A stretch of 64,000 nt of DNA from Aporrectodea caliginosa (lineage: Eukaryota; Annelida; Clitellata; Crassiclitellata; Lumbricidae). Every line of letters starts with the position of its first letter. Position 1 is the first letter of the stretch. Shown here in pieces: positions 1-10,834 of this stretch. A program made the translations under genes and the position numbers. The notes below the pieces were generated by a model that saw nothing but the letters and a program-made list of their open reading frames with translations, was not told the DNA's origin and did no database searches. The stretch is taken from positions 117,001-181,000 of the forward strand of contig JACEVL010000771.1 in NCBI GenBank assembly GCA_020284085.1. The letters are read 5' to 3'.

Positions 1-753
1 GCCGACAAGCCCCTGGTTCGAAGCCCACGACGATGAGAGTGACTTCGACAGTGAACTTACTGCAAGGACGAGCTACGTGTGCCGTGTGTAATTCGGTAAT
101 TTTTAATGTCTGTATTTAAAAGTAAGTATGTTAATATAAGTGGTCGAATATAGTTGACCAAGTTGATCATTGACTGAATTGATTCTGTAAATGAAATCAT
201 CACCGGTAGAGGGCTTAGAGCTGATTGTAATTGGAATTGTCTGTTTAGTTTTATTAAATAAATATAAAATGAAACGAGATGATTCTTCAGTGCGAGCTTA
301 TTTTGAGGTAATGAAGGTAACTGAAACTTTCGTTTGGACCCAGGAAGAACAGAGGGCCATTGTGAAAATTTTAATAAGTAAGTTGTGTATTTGTGTAAGC
401 AAAATGCTGCTGAAGTACGACAAATGACAGCCGCGCGTAAAAAGAACTCGGATGCCCAGATGTGCTTTGGCACAGCCGCAGGAATAGACCTCGGTCATGT
501 TGCCCTGATAAATCTGGTGGTTTATGTTACGTGCGACACTGCCATCTGAAAAAGATGTCCTTAGATTGTTGAACCAAACGACATCAACATGGTGTTATTA
601 TGCACGGCCCTGGCAAGCACAACAGTAACCCACTGTTGATAAAACTAATAAAACTGATAATTGTGTCATATTTAAATGGCTGAAGGTCAGGTAAGGGGTC
701 AGCTCAGCAATGATAAATATAAATGTTTGAGATACGGATGTATTCTGTTGCAG

Positions 754-1600
754 AAGGCAATAATTCAACTGTGCTTCAACTACCAAAGCAATATGAGCAC
801 TGAAGATGTTCGCAGGATTGTCGATTCGGCCCGACAGAAGTTTATTCTTTGCTTGATTTAGCTAATATTTCTGCGACCTATAGCTTGGACTTACTGGCAG
901 AGCTTCTCATTTGAGGCGATCGATCTTTTTGGTCGATCGCCTATAGCAAAGGTCTGGTCGATCGGTAAATCGATCGCGCTCGATGAGTTAGACTCCAAGA
1001 GGAACCTGGCGCCAGACCATTATTTTATTTATCTAATTTACATTACTTGTGAAAGTTCAGGGTAAGATCGATATGACATTGCATCGACCATTAATAAGTG
1101 TTGCGTAAATTCTAGCAGTTAATGGACATTTAACAACCATAATATGCAGCTATTAATATGAATAACCAAATATGAATAAGCTTACACAATATACGCTGTA
1201 CACAAAAGGTCCCGAGGTCGACCGCGCATTGATTGCCTACTCAATCCAGCGCGATTGATTTTCAAATCGCCTTCTATTTTCAAATGAGAAGCTTGAGCTT
1301 TGCTTACTTGTAGTAAATTTCTGTAATGACAACTGCTTTTGCGATAAAGTTTGGAGACCTTGCGATATTTGGTCATCACCAGAACTATGCAAGATTATTT
1401 TATGTATGGACAAATCTTGGTATCCAGAAATTGTGCTCTTAGAACGTCAGATAGTGCTTCAACAGACTTTCCAAAATTTTAATTGTCAATGACTTCTTTG
1501 TTTGAAAATTACATTGTATTGCATTCAAGTGTTTTTTTAATTTAAATAGCTCGTGATTAGGCCTATAGATTACAAAAAGTAACCTTGCGCTAAAAAAATA
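754..1600 (+). pseudogene. 3' UTR exon of an upstream vWA-family gene (copy D)
   Basis: The segment begins after a splice-acceptor-like TGTTGCAG at 746-753 and matches the 3' UTR exon of gene C (from 53259) nearly base for base at the start (AAGGCAATAATTCAACTGTG). It matches again through 'atgagcactgaagatgttcg', 'cttggacttact' and, after an insertion at about 900-1300, through 'cttgcgatatttggtcatca' to about 1600. It therefore looks like the tail of another member of the tandem array whose coding exons lie left of the window. I cannot tell whether copy D is intact. Its sequence groups with C rather than with A and B. Confidence 0.6.
900..1298. mobile_element. MITE-like insertion in the copy D 3' UTR
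   Basis: About 400 bp that interrupts the stretch shared by copy D and gene C. A 14-bp inverted repeat (AGCTTCTCATTTGA at 901-914, its complement at 1281-1294) bounds it. Inside is a hairpin with GGCGATCGATC at 915-925 and GGTCGATCGCC at 931-941 around a TTTTT loop. There is no coding potential. A target duplication could not be fixed, so the ends are approximate. Confidence 0.45.
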
Positions 1601-1785
1601 ACACATTTAATGAGCCAAGAATTAAACGGAAGAGAAGAGCAACCTCTCCCTTGATCCAACGCATATTACGGATGTTAAAATGGGATAGGCTTGCATAGCA
1701 GATTGGAAGCCATTGTTAAATATAACCTCATGGATAATATTTTGTATTTATTGGCTTTTCACTTTCTTCTCTTTATAATCTATTG

Positions 1786-1945
1786 ACCCTCAGAGAGACA
1801 GATAGACAGACAGAGAAACAGAGACAGAGGCAGAGAGCGAGACAGAGAGAGAAGACAGACAGACAGAGAGATAGAGATACAGAGACAGAGATAGAGACAG
1901 AGACAGAGTGAGGAAGAGAGAGGAAAGAGGCAGAACGAGAGAAAC
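1786..1945. repeat. Purine-rich (GACAGA)n microsatellite tract
   Basis: An imperfect GACAGA/GAGACA array on a polypurine strand, without coding potential. Confidence 0.85.
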
Positions 1946-2089
1946 GTGGGATAGAACCATTAGAACGACTAGCTGTCGAGTTAGTCAGTCAAACAGTTAT
2001 TTCGTGAGCAGTCAACCCTTAATCCAGTATAACATACATGTAATTGTGGCGGGTGAAGTGTATGAAGGAGGCACGTAAGATCTAAATGT

Positions 2090-2490
2090 CGCGTAGTAGG
2101 CGATATTCCGTTGACTGAACTCCTTGCTGCTTCTCAGCGGTGCCTCTTTATGCCCCTGGCCGCATAATTGGCTGTGCTCCATCTTACCTGGGCGACCTCT
2201 GCCGCCCAGTATCCGCCCATGTAGCGTCGGGTGCTTCGCTCTACGACAACAGGGCAACTCATAGTTCCACGGGCTCGCTTGACTGCTAGGCAGCGCCGAC
2301 CTTTCTCGGTTGCAGGCCCTCCACCTGGAATGACCTACCATCGGAGCAGCGTCTGCTACCTTTAAGTAATCAAACTGGGTTTTATAAATCACTCAAGTTC
2401 TTTTCTTTTGCCGCGGCTGAGCTGGGTGCGCTCCTGAGTAGATTCCTTGAAGGGGCGTAATATAAATCTCCAGAATGAATGAATGCTGAC
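2090..2490 (+). mobile_element. CR1/L2-like LINE, 3'-end fragment
   Basis: Conceptual translation of the + strand gives the C-terminal end of a non-LTR reverse transcriptase (a 'STWNDLP' motif near 2315, the counterpart of 'TTWNGLP' and 'FPWNGLP' in the fragments near 42.5 and 43.6 kb), with at least one frameshift. It is followed by the family's 3' tail 'gaaggggcgtaatataaat'. The same tail closes the LINE fragments on the - strand at 42.3 and 43.5 kb. It is 5'-truncated and dead. Confidence 0.6.
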
Positions 2491-2494
2491 TTTT

Positions 2495-2858
2495 ATTAAA
2501 TCTAAATTGTTTAAAGCTTCGAACAGCTATGTCAGTGCGCTAACTCCCGTCTCTTCTCGGCCATAATAAACGACCCTGCTCATGTACAACATGGACTTTT
2601 ACCCCCGGAAAATCCAGCCATATACTCTATGCGTCCTCGTGCCCAGAACAGAGTGATACCAGCTGCTGACAGTTTGGCCCGTAAAACATTTATTATCAGG
2701 ATGCTTTACTCTTAACCAAAACATTATTGTACAATGCACAGTTTAAAATACAATAGAAAATTAAATGTAACATTTGAGACCATAGGCCAATGAAGAATGT
2801 AAACCAAATTGCGGTTAGCAGTTGGTGCAATAAAGGATATACTTACTTACTTATATGT
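2495..2858 (+). mobile_element. Jockey-like LINE, 3'-end fragment
   Basis: Encodes the last part of a reverse-transcriptase ORF, with words such as 'KASNSYVSAL', 'YSMRPRAQ' and 'KTFIIRMLYS' before a stop. An AT-rich 3' UTR and a (TACT)n tail near 2840-2855 follow. A closely related copy with the same right flank lies at 29692-30010, so the fragment predates the duplication of this region. Confidence 0.65.
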
Positions 2859-2859
2859 A

Positions 2860-3467
2860 TCACCCGCAGACAAGTAGGCCTATTTTGCTACTCACCTGGA
2901 TTTGACTGACGACTTGGGTCTGTTCAAACTTCCAATAGCAAATAGACACATTTAACCGATATCCTATATGAAATCGCACGCAGATGAGGCATGGTACTCA
3001 GAACACAGCTGAGGCGGGAGTGGCTATACGTCAAATCAGCAAGTCATGCGGTGCGTCTGAATTTTTGTACACGAACGGGTTTAGACAAGTTAAGAAAAAT
3101 CGATCCAACTTTTATATAGGCCAGTAACTCAGTATACAACTTTGATGATTCACGGTGTTTGGCCATATACACCTGGCGTCCATTGCAGCCCTCCATAATC
3201 CTCCATACGCAACAGCAACTCCGAGTCCTCACTCCTGCGATGTTAATCTTTTCATCTAATTTGCGATCCACCTGTTAATTAACAAATAATACTGACGCCA
3301 CTTGTCAAGTAAATTGTCTGTGTCTGAAATAATGTTAGTTCTGGTACAATATCAAACGTCACGTGAATAATATCAGATGTGGCGTAATATTGTCTACTTC
3401 TTCGATTGACGATTTAATTATGTGCATCTGATCAAACGCGATCAATGTATCTGGTGATTGACGAATT

Positions 3468-3469
<2 letters not shown>
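2860..3469 (+). repeat. Copy of the intergenic module (pre-gene copy 1)
   Basis: Starts 'cacccgcagacaagtaggcc' and is homologous to 30022-31090 and 10835-11290. Landmarks are 'gcgggtttagacaag', 'cacctggcgtccattgc', 'caactccgagtcc' and 'cgcgatcaatgtat'. Weaker homology runs to the module copies downstream of the vWA genes (25.6, 46.9 and 61.3 kb). It has no intact ORF. What the ancestral unit was is not known; it is either a decayed gene or part of the duplicated repeat unit. Confidence 0.55.

Positions 3470-3521
<52 letters not shown>
3470..3521. repeat. (AT)n microsatellite at the left edge of a DNA transposon
   Basis: A perfect AT run that directly abuts the TTAGGGTG terminus at 3522. A shorter AT run (6219-6241) abuts the other end. 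The element therefore appears to have inserted into a TA-rich microsatellite. Confidence 0.85.
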
Positions 3522-3525
<4 letters not shown>

Positions 3526-3680
3526 GGTGACAGCCAATATCAATGTAAGAAACAAAATTCAACATTTCTCAAACGACACCCTCTCAAGTTGTTCTCCATT
3601 GGGCCAAAGATTACAGGAACAAATTTGACTGAAATCTGAAGCTATTTAGACGTTGCACAAGACTAATTCATTTTTGTAGT

Positions 3681-5937
3681 ATGCTGCTTTGCGTAATATG
3701 TGTGCTTTGTGTGGTAAATCTTGAAACATTGGAGGCTGGTAGATTGATGACAGAGAACGCAACTGCCCAGCTCACGAGCAGTGAAGAAAGCAGTAGTGAC
3801 GATGATGCTGATGATGCATGCCTGTTACTGGGCCCGTCAGCCAAGAAATCATGCCGTGGCAGACCCTCCAGCATGGTTACACCTGAAGTTGCAGCTGCAC
3901 TAGATAGAACGAGGATAAGCAACAGAAACGCCACGTATGTCTTGGCAGCTGCTGCTCAATCGTTGGGGCATAATCCAGCTGACATGGCGATAAACCGAGA
4001 ATCTATCAGACAGGCTCAACGACGAAATCGTGAGAAAATCGCACGAGAGATACAAGCATCTTTCTCACCAGATGTTCCACTGACAGTTCATTGGGACGGA
4101 AAGTTGCTGCCTGCACTTACGTCAAAGGAAACAGTTGATCGATTAGCGGTATTGGTTTCTGGCGAAGGTACCATGAAACTTCTTGGGGTCCCAGCGATGC
4201 ACAATGGAACCGGGGAAGCACAGGCGGCAGCAGTATTCAAACTTGTTGAAGAATGGAACCTCACCAACCGTCTGCAATGTATGTCATTTGATACCACGGC
4301 TAGCAACACCGGACTCGTCTCTGGTGCCTGTATCTTGCTGGAAAATAAACTGAAGCGAAAGCTTCTCAGTTTAGCATGCCGGCACCACATACATGAGCTG
4401 ATCGTTGCAAAGGTCTTCGGTTTATTAATGGAAACATCCAGTGGGCCAAACATTAAACTGTTTGAGCGATTCTCAAAAGCTTGGAGCTCCATTGACAGAG
4501 AGAGTTCTGAGAGTGCGATGACGGATGTGTCAGTTGCTGCTTTGTTGGAACCATGGAGAGAGGATATGATTAGGTTCTGTCTTGAGCAGCTGATAGAAGT
4601 TCAGCCACGCGACGACTATAAGGAATTACTGCACCTAGCTCTTTTGTTCCTAGGTGCACCCGATGATCATCCACGAAACATCCTAGCGCCAGGGGCATTC
4701 CACAGAGCTAGGTGGATGGCGAAGTTAATTTACTGCCTGAAAATTTACCTTTTACGCTCTCAGTTTCATCTAACACCTCGCGAACTAGCGGTCTACGTGA
4801 TTTTAACATCTTCGTTGTTCAGATTTACCTGAAGGCATGGTACCGCTGTCAGTGTCCTGTCTTGGCTCCATTGAATGACCTAGAGTTGTTGAAGCAATTT
4901 CGCAGCTTACGACACAAATCAGAGTGTGGCCAAGGCAGCGATGAAAAGTTTTACCAGCCATCTCTGGTACTTGAGTGAAACCTTGATAGGTTTGGCGTTC
5001 TTTGATTCACGAGTGTCTGATGAAGTTAGAGTGACAATGGTGAAGGCCATGGAGCGGAGCAGTAGCGACGGGTAAAGTCGTACCGTAGTTTACGTTGCTA
5101 AATTATTTGATATTGTTACTTTAACATGGAAGCTGGATTGATGAAAAAAATTGTTTCCCTAAATGGAAGTGGGATTGATGAAAGCAATCCTGTGTTCAAA
5201 ATTGAAGTTGGATTGATCGAAATAATTTTCTCCGTAAATAGAAGCTGGATGGATGAAATTAAGTTTTCGATTCAATAGAAGCTTGATTGATGAAAATAAC
5301 TTTCCGTAATTAGAAGCTGGGTCCATGAGAATATATCTTTGCTTAAATAAAAGTTTCATTGATGAAAAATATTTCTTTCGTCAAATAGAAGTTGGATTGA
5401 TAAAAGTAATTTTTTCCAATTAAATGGAAGTTGAATTGATGAAAATATTTCTCGATGAAATGGAAGCTGGATTGATGATAGTTAACATGCACATAGGTAG
5501 ACTGCTTACTTATCAACGTCAAGAACGTCATTGAAGACATTAGAATAATTTAGCAACGTAAACTACGACTTCACCGTAGCGACGAACCTCAACGGCGAAT
5601 CAAAATTGATGAAAAGCACATCTCAGGAATGCAGTTGTATGATTTTGTGACGCATAACACGAAAAAACTTTTCGAAGCTCTTCAAATCCCAATGGACTTC
5701 CTGCTGCTTCATCCAAGTACGTTGGAGGAAGATGAAGGATTCCTGACTGGCAAATGTAAGTTACAACAGCTTAAAGTGGTCAACGACGCTGCCGAACGCG
5801 GCGTTGCGTTGATTCAATCGTTTAATGCTGTTCTTACGAACCAAGAGGATCAAAAACAATATCTTCTGCAATTGGTTGAGAAGCACCGAAAGGATTATCC
5901 AGACAGCAACAAGGCAACGATTGTTCGAGGACAAGTC
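3681..5937 (+). pseudogene. Transposase-like gene, interrupted by frameshifts and a MITE
   Basis: An open 383-codon stretch (3681-4832) continues in other frames to about 5070, and after the MITE from 5577 to 5937. It has an acidic serine-rich N-terminal patch (about residues 32-45), a basic 'RQAQRRNREK' segment, and then an RNase H-like core with 'VHWDGKLLP' (about 137) and 'SFDTTASNTG' (about 203). Next comes a 'CRHHIHEL' segment (about 233) and 'FHRARWMAKLIYCLKI' (about 343). This order is typical of a transposon-encoded protein widespread in invertebrates; I cannot assign the superfamily with certainty. The initial hydrophobic residues may not belong to the original protein. One frameshift lies near 4800 and another near 4920. 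The MITE sits at an in-frame SSSD position, so apart from those frameshifts the frame matches on both sides of it. Confidence 0.7.
5071..5575. mobile_element. MITE with 9-bp target duplication and internal 37-bp satellite
   Basis: It is inserted in the transposase gene. The direct repeat GTAGCGACG occurs at 5062-5070 and 5576-5584. The ends are inverted repeats of about 35 bp (GTAGTTTACGTTGCTAAATT near 5086-5105, its complement near 5545-5565). The interior is about ten degenerate copies of a roughly 37-bp unit beginning GAAGCTGGATTGATGAAAA. The 9-bp duplication fits Mutator-like elements. The same satellite, in reverse orientation, fills an element with different ends at 60793-61271. Confidence 0.8.
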
Positions 5938-6512
5938 TAATGACTGTAAGACTGTAAGACAGTGTAAGTGTAAGACTAGTGTAAGCCACATAATTTCTCA
6001 CATAAATAACACTATGCCCATTGTCAATTTGCCCATTGCCTAATGCCTATGCCTACGGCCCTACGCCTATAATTAAAAACTTTGATCATCTTGTGCAACC
6101 AGTAAATATTGAACAACTGTCTTAAAACATTTCCAGGTTCAGTTTCAGATGCCACAGAACAAAATGGGGGGGGTGTCACTTTAAAAAAATTAGAAAAAAT
6201 ATTTCATTGCCACCCTAATATATATATATATATATATATATCTTACACAAATGTTTGCATGGCAGTGCTAAAGCATTCTTACTATCGAGCAGAGCTTAAA
6301 TTTGACAGATTTGGCCTCATTTTTCATTTTAGTTTTTTTACTATGTGAAACACATACAACTTTGATTCCTAAATATTTGCAACTCTGTTACGTAATAAAT
6401 GCACATTACAATATACCGCCACTGTTGCTAATTAGTGATTAATTATTATTAAGTGTGCATTAAATTATTACACAGTAATCTAAATTATAATGACGATAAA
6501 TTATGGTAGCAG

Positions 6513-7366
6513 GACAGTTAATACCGTGACACTTAATACCGCGACACTTAATACCGGACACTTAGTCCCGCAGACATTTAATCCCAATGACACTTGATAC
6601 CACGGCAATTAATACCGAAGACATTTCATACCACGACAATTAGTCCCACGGCCCGACATAATACACGTACAACGAGTGTACGATTGAACATGTGCGCCTC
6701 ATGCGCCTCACCTTGTACGACTTTTGTCGTAGAACTGCGCGTCTCAAGATTTCAAACCGATTCGATTTAACATAGTTGAATTGCGCGTGTAAGATTGTAC
6801 GACTTTTGTAATAGAATTTTTTGTCTCAGGATTTCAATCCGCTTTGATTTTTAAGTGCCCATGGAAGCGATTTTCGGAAGTAGTAATAAAGGGCGACCTA
6901 CTGTTATTCATTGTAATCACGAATATACCAAGCATCGTGACAATGCCAACGGATCCACAGCTTGGCGTTGTATTAAATCTGTACAGTACCACTGCAAGGC
7001 TCGTATGACAACACTAGGTCCGCAAATCATCAACATTCAAAATGAGCAACACACCCACGAGGGTAACATATCGACCGCACGAGCTCGTATTTTATATAAT
7101 TTAACAAATTCAAACTGTCATTGTGATTGCTTTTACAAACTTCTATCTTCTACTGTGATTGCTTTTATATAATTTAACAAATTCAAACTGTCATTGTGAT
7201 TGCTTTTACAAACTTCATTTTTCAGTGTTTTGGCACTAAGTGTCGCGGTACGAAATTTCGTGTGATTAAATGTCGTAGGGATTAAACGTCATCGGGATTA
7301 AGTGTGATCGGGATTATTTGTCCGGTGTTAACTGTCGCGGTATTAAATGTCGCGGTATGAACTGTC
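6513..7366 (+). mobile_element. Mutator-like element with phrase-repeat inverted ends and a FLYWCH ORF
   Basis: The left end (6513-6655) is about nine tandem degenerate 14-16-bp phrases such as GACACTTAATACCGC, GACATTTAATCCCA and GACAATTAGTCCCAC. The right end (7228-7366) is the same array in reverse complement. Between them lies a FLYWCH-type zinc-finger ORF (6855-7172) and a direct duplication of about 77 bp (7089-7215). FLYWCH domains are common companions of Mutator-like transposases, but no transposase core remains, so this is a deletion derivative. The target duplication is not clear. Confidence 0.7.
6855..7172 (+). CDS. FLYWCH-type zinc-finger protein fragment (transposon-borne)
   Basis: A 105-codon ORF. 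Residues 8-70 read as a FLYWCH-like domain: a 'KGRPTVIHCNHEYTKH' strand, 'AWRC' with Trp36 and Cys38, 'YHCKARM', and the terminal 'HTHEG' histidine pair that completes the C2H2 zinc site. In eukaryotic mobile elements such domains bind the element's own DNA. The C-terminal 25 residues are low-complexity and probably not native, because they fall in the direct duplication. The ATG at 6855 lies just inside the left inverted repeat, so the coding region may once have been longer. Expression is unknown. Confidence 0.6.
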   Translation: MPMEAIFGSSNKGRPTVIHCNHEYTKHRDNANGSTAWRCIKSVQYHCKARMTTLGPQIINIQNEQHTHEGNISTARARILYNLTNSNCHCDCFYKLLSSTVIAFI

Positions 7367-7578
7367 ACTAAACCTAAATTATCTACATCTAGGCTACTAT
7401 TAAATAAATTCATTCTAATAGAAAAATGAAGTAACGGTGTTGTAGTAACGGAGCTGTAAAATATTCAAAATTAGGTCTACACGCTTACCGGGTTAGTTAA
7501 GATATAAAAATAGTTAGTTTATAGTGGCCAGGCTAGGCTGTCACTTTAAATATTATTTTCGAACAAAAGCAAATTATA

Positions 7579-8359
7579 CACTGTGTCCACGATAAAGTAG
7601 ATCACTAGACTTTGTAAAATATCTTGGTCATTTGTGGTACTATAGGTACTAAATTTGGCAGACATGAACTTCAGTCTATTCTATCTATACCCTGCAAATT
7701 TTATTACAATTGATGCAACGGTTACGAGGATATACCCTTATGAAATTGGGTGGTTCAGGAACCAAGTTACCAACACGTAAAACGCATAGAATGACGTCAT
7801 TTTTCTGGCTACCGCAGGTGCTGAGACTGTTGTTTATAAGCGTCATTTTCGGAAACAGTTACACTACGATACCTGTTTTACGTAACAGTATACACTGTTG
7901 TTTGTAAAGAAATGGTTTTAGTGCAGAGGACAATATTTTAATCAAGGAGTTGAGAGAGACGAAGGGGTATGGCGCAAGGAGACTCATTACAGAATTTCCA
8001 ATGAAAAGTTGGTTCCTAGCTGGTGTCAGCAAGCTGTTAAAAAGATTGCCACAACCGGATCAGTTGCAAGGAAATCACGAGATCGGACGTTACGAACGCA
8101 AACAAATATCAATGCTGTCGAAGAACTGTTTCTGAGTCAGTATGATCAGCCGCGCACGCATCTGTTGGTAACTTGGTTCCTGAACAACCCAATTTCATAA
8201 GGGTGTATCCTCGTAACCGTTGCATCAATTGTAATACAATTTGCAGGGTATAGATAGAATAGACTGAAGTTCATGTGTACCAAATTTAGTACCAATAGTA
8301 CTACAAATGACCAAGATATTTCACAAAGTCTAGTGATCTACTTTATCGTGGACACAGTG
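7579..8359 (+). mobile_element. Tc1/mariner-like deletion derivative with ~200-bp inverted repeats
   Basis: Flanked by TA on both sides. The terminus CACTGTGTCCACGATAAAG at 7579 is matched in inverted orientation at 8341-8359, and the inverted repeats continue for about 200 bp (to about 7781 and from about 8160). The interior keeps a helix-turn-helix segment but no DDE catalytic domain, so it is non-autonomous. Confidence 0.75.
7920..8140 (+). pseudogene. Relic of a mariner-type transposase N-terminal HTH domain
   Basis: Across two frames the + strand reads 'IKELRETKGYGARRLITEFP' and then 'ATTGSVARKSRDR...LRTQTNINAVEELFLSQ'. This resembles the N-terminal homeodomain-like DNA-binding region of Tc1/mariner transposases, with the 'KGYGARRLI' recognition helix region and the GSxAR linker. 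At least one frameshift and the missing catalytic part make it a pseudogene inside the TA-flanked element. Confidence 0.6.
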
Positions 8360-8361
8360 TA

Positions 8362-9640
8362 TATACGCAAACTGGAATAATTACAGTCAAGGAGTTATAC
8401 ATATTTTTGATACTATAACATTAGCGGATAAATTTTTGAAAATTGTCAACAGAAGCAAACATCCATAATGATTTCTTTTTGGTATAATATATGCAGAAAT
8501 GTTCTCTGCAATCGAAGATGTGAATTCAATAAAATTGAGTTTTAAATTGATTCCACAAATGGCAGAAACCCAATCGTAACGGAGTTGTAAGCAATATTTG
8601 AAGACAGAGGGTTTTATTTATTTTTTTAATTATTGAGTTCTTTAATAAGTCAATAAAAACCACATAGAGCAATAAGTCAGTGATCTAAAAATGATAAAAT
8701 ATCAGTTAAGCGCTTCAACTCTTACCCTGTTGAATTGACGCACCATTAGAAAGGACAATGCAATTTCGGGTTCAAATTTGACTTTATAATTTTTTTCTCA
8801 TTCTAATTATCTAAATAATATAACAGAAATATTTTTTTATAATTAACGTATGTCCTATGATGTATTTAAAATCCCCTCCGAAATTTTTTCTGGCTACGCC
8901 CATGCACATTATAGGTATTTCCGTCAATATTTTGGATTTTGTGCCCTCAGCCACTACTGTAACAGCCGTATTTTTATAGACAAGGATGCACGGAATGTAT
9001 CGAAATGTTCGTAATGAGCTGCAGAACAAAGTCCGCTATCTAAGAGAGATAGGATTGTTCGCTATTAATTTCGTTTAACGCTCCAAAAGAGACAAATCTC
9101 ATTACAGTCTCGTGTCCTGATCTGTATTTTTAGTCTTTGGGGTGCACAGACATTTTAATTTTTTTCAGCAGCTACACCTATGATGCAATTTCTTAGAGCT
9201 ATGATTGTCCTCTTTCATTTCCTTACGAATCATGTAATTCTGAGGCTTATTTTAGCATAGCACGTCAAACAATCTTGTCCCTCAGGTTCACCTCATTACA
9301 GTCACGCCTTAATTCCGAGTACGAAACTCGATCAACTTTTTGACACAAAATACCTAAGTAACCGGAATGGCTGGCAAAACATCGGATAGGAACTATAAAT
9401 AGAGGGAAACAATAACATGTGCAATTAACAAAACAAATAATGAAAATTTACGTGAATAAGACTTATGGTAGAAAACTATTAATCAAACTTTTCATGTCTC
9501 TTCACAGTTTTCATCCGTTACTTCTAAAGTTTAACTAACATTCATGTGATGTATAGCACTCTAACTTTTGAATGAGGGATTTGGTCCAAATAAAAAAAAC
9601 TGTTTGCGCTTCCTTAGCTCTCAAAATAGTGGATTCATAT
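8362..9640. other. Non-coding spacer, no recognisable gene
   Basis: AT-rich sequence with no convincing ORF. It holds the first copies of a dispersed CTCATTACAGTCAC word (9098, 9292) that recurs to about 10226, on the other side of a SINE. Confidence 0.5.
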
Positions 9641-9641
9641 T

Positions 9642-10041
9642 ATTGTATTGTATTGTATTGTATTTGAACACTTGTTATAGCGCCCCTACCAGATTTCCCA
9701 TTCAGAGGCGCTCCCGACTACTGCTGTAGTCGGAGTTTCACGCCGAAGCGCATGAGCAATTGCGAGTGAAGGACTTGCCCAGGGTCCCTACGCGGCGACT
9801 TTGAGGTGGATTCGAACCCGCAACCCTCCAGCTGCAAGGCACCGAACATACCCCAAACCACCGCGCCCCAGAATATTGTGTTGTGTGGTGTGTTGTATTG
9901 TACTCCACGTTTATAATGCGACCGAGCCACCCGCAGTAAAGATCCGAGAAATTAATCTCTGATAAACCGACCCGACCGGGAAGCGAACCCGGGGCGCCGG
10001 CGTGACGAGCGAGAACCAACCCACTCGGCCACTCAGGATCC
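9642..10041 (-). mobile_element. Dimeric tRNA-derived SINE, full length
   Basis: Read on the - strand it starts near 10041 with a tRNA-like head (box A-like TGGCCGAGTGG, box B-like GGGTTCGCTTCC). A 'tttactgcgggtggctcggt' linker follows, then a second tRNA-like region with GGGTTCGAATCC. It ends in 'ggtaggggcgctataacaag' and a (AATAC)n tail at 9642-9665. The + strand copy at 12600-13023 has the same layout. Box B is mutated in the first head of both copies. Confidence 0.8.
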
Positions 10042-10834
10042 ATGCTTTGTGCAGTTTCCTCATTATAGTCACGTTTAAAATATCAACCTATTATTTCTCA
10101 TTCATGTCATACTTCATTCTCATTTCAGTCGCATTACATTTTATACCGTTTGTCGTTTATGTCTCATTTTTTTATATCATTACAGTCACACATTCTTAAA
10201 GTTGTCACAATTCTCATTACTGTCACAGTCGTTAAAAAACCAAATTATAAACTAATTAACATGCAAATTACGTAAATTAGTGTTTACAATAATGGTAAAG
10301 TTACAGTTTAACAATTTTGGAATGCCAGGTACACTGCTTGTTTGTCTCACCGGCCTTCACTGGAGACAATAGACCGATAAATTAACTAAATAAGTACATA
10401 ATATTATGACTTACAATAGGCCAAATACGTTAATTTACCGTAAACTTGCAGATTACTTAGTAAGCAAAATATCACATGGTCAGAATTCAAATATTACATG
10501 ATGTAATATTTAGTTTCTAATTGCAAAATCATGAGATATCAGCTGCCCAAACAGGTGTGACCGTAATGATAAAGTTTTCGTAATATATAAAAAATTATGT
10601 TGTATAAATCATACTGTAAGCACGCTATCGCAAGACACCGTGCAGGGAAACTCATAAATTGATATTCTAAATGCATTGTAGATTAAGAAAATATTTGGTT
10701 TTTGCATTTATATACATTATATTTTTGCACATTTGCTACACCCGAAATAAAAAAATTGATGGAAATACCCATATAAAGATACAAAACTATAGACACATGA
10801 CTTGCATAATATATATAGTATATACTGCAGACTA
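10042..10834. other. Non-coding spacer
   Basis: Contains further CTCATTACAGTCAC-like words (10059, 10119, about 10177, 10213) and otherwise AT-rich sequence. No gene was recognised. Confidence 0.45.

Larger units (their letters stand above)
3522..6218 (+). mobile_element. 2.7 kb DNA transposon with broken transposase gene
   Basis: It is bounded by short inverted termini, TTAGGGTGACA at 3522-3532 and TGCCACCCTAA at 6208-6218 (complement TTAGGGTGGCA), inside an AT microsatellite. It carries one transposase-like gene on the + strand, split by a frameshift and by a MITE insertion (5071-5575). The termini resemble those of the elements at 31509-33187 and 63336-64000, so the three probably belong to one superfamily. 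The target looks TA-rich, and the exact target duplication is hidden by the microsatellite. Confidence 0.7.

Noticed and set aside
1..60. B-box-like 'ggttcgaagcc' at the window start
   Set aside because: An isolated 11-base match with no matching A box or SINE tail.
3522..3529. Telomere-like TTAGGG words
   Set aside because: Single copies at transposon ends, never in tandem.
3359..3565. ORF with an Ile-Tyr repeat
   Set aside because: It is a translation of the (AT)n microsatellite.
5108..5480. CRISPR-like array (also considered for 6513-6655 and 60797-60851)
   Set aside because: The repeats are degenerate, have no unique spacers and lie inside MITE inverted ends or as a contiguous satellite in a eukaryotic genome.
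9780..10020. tRNA genes (A-box and B-box-like sequences here and at 12605, 12830 and 58250)
   Set aside because: They belong to repeated SINEs with shared linkers, tails and target duplications, and the tRNA-like parts do not fold into a clean cloverleaf.
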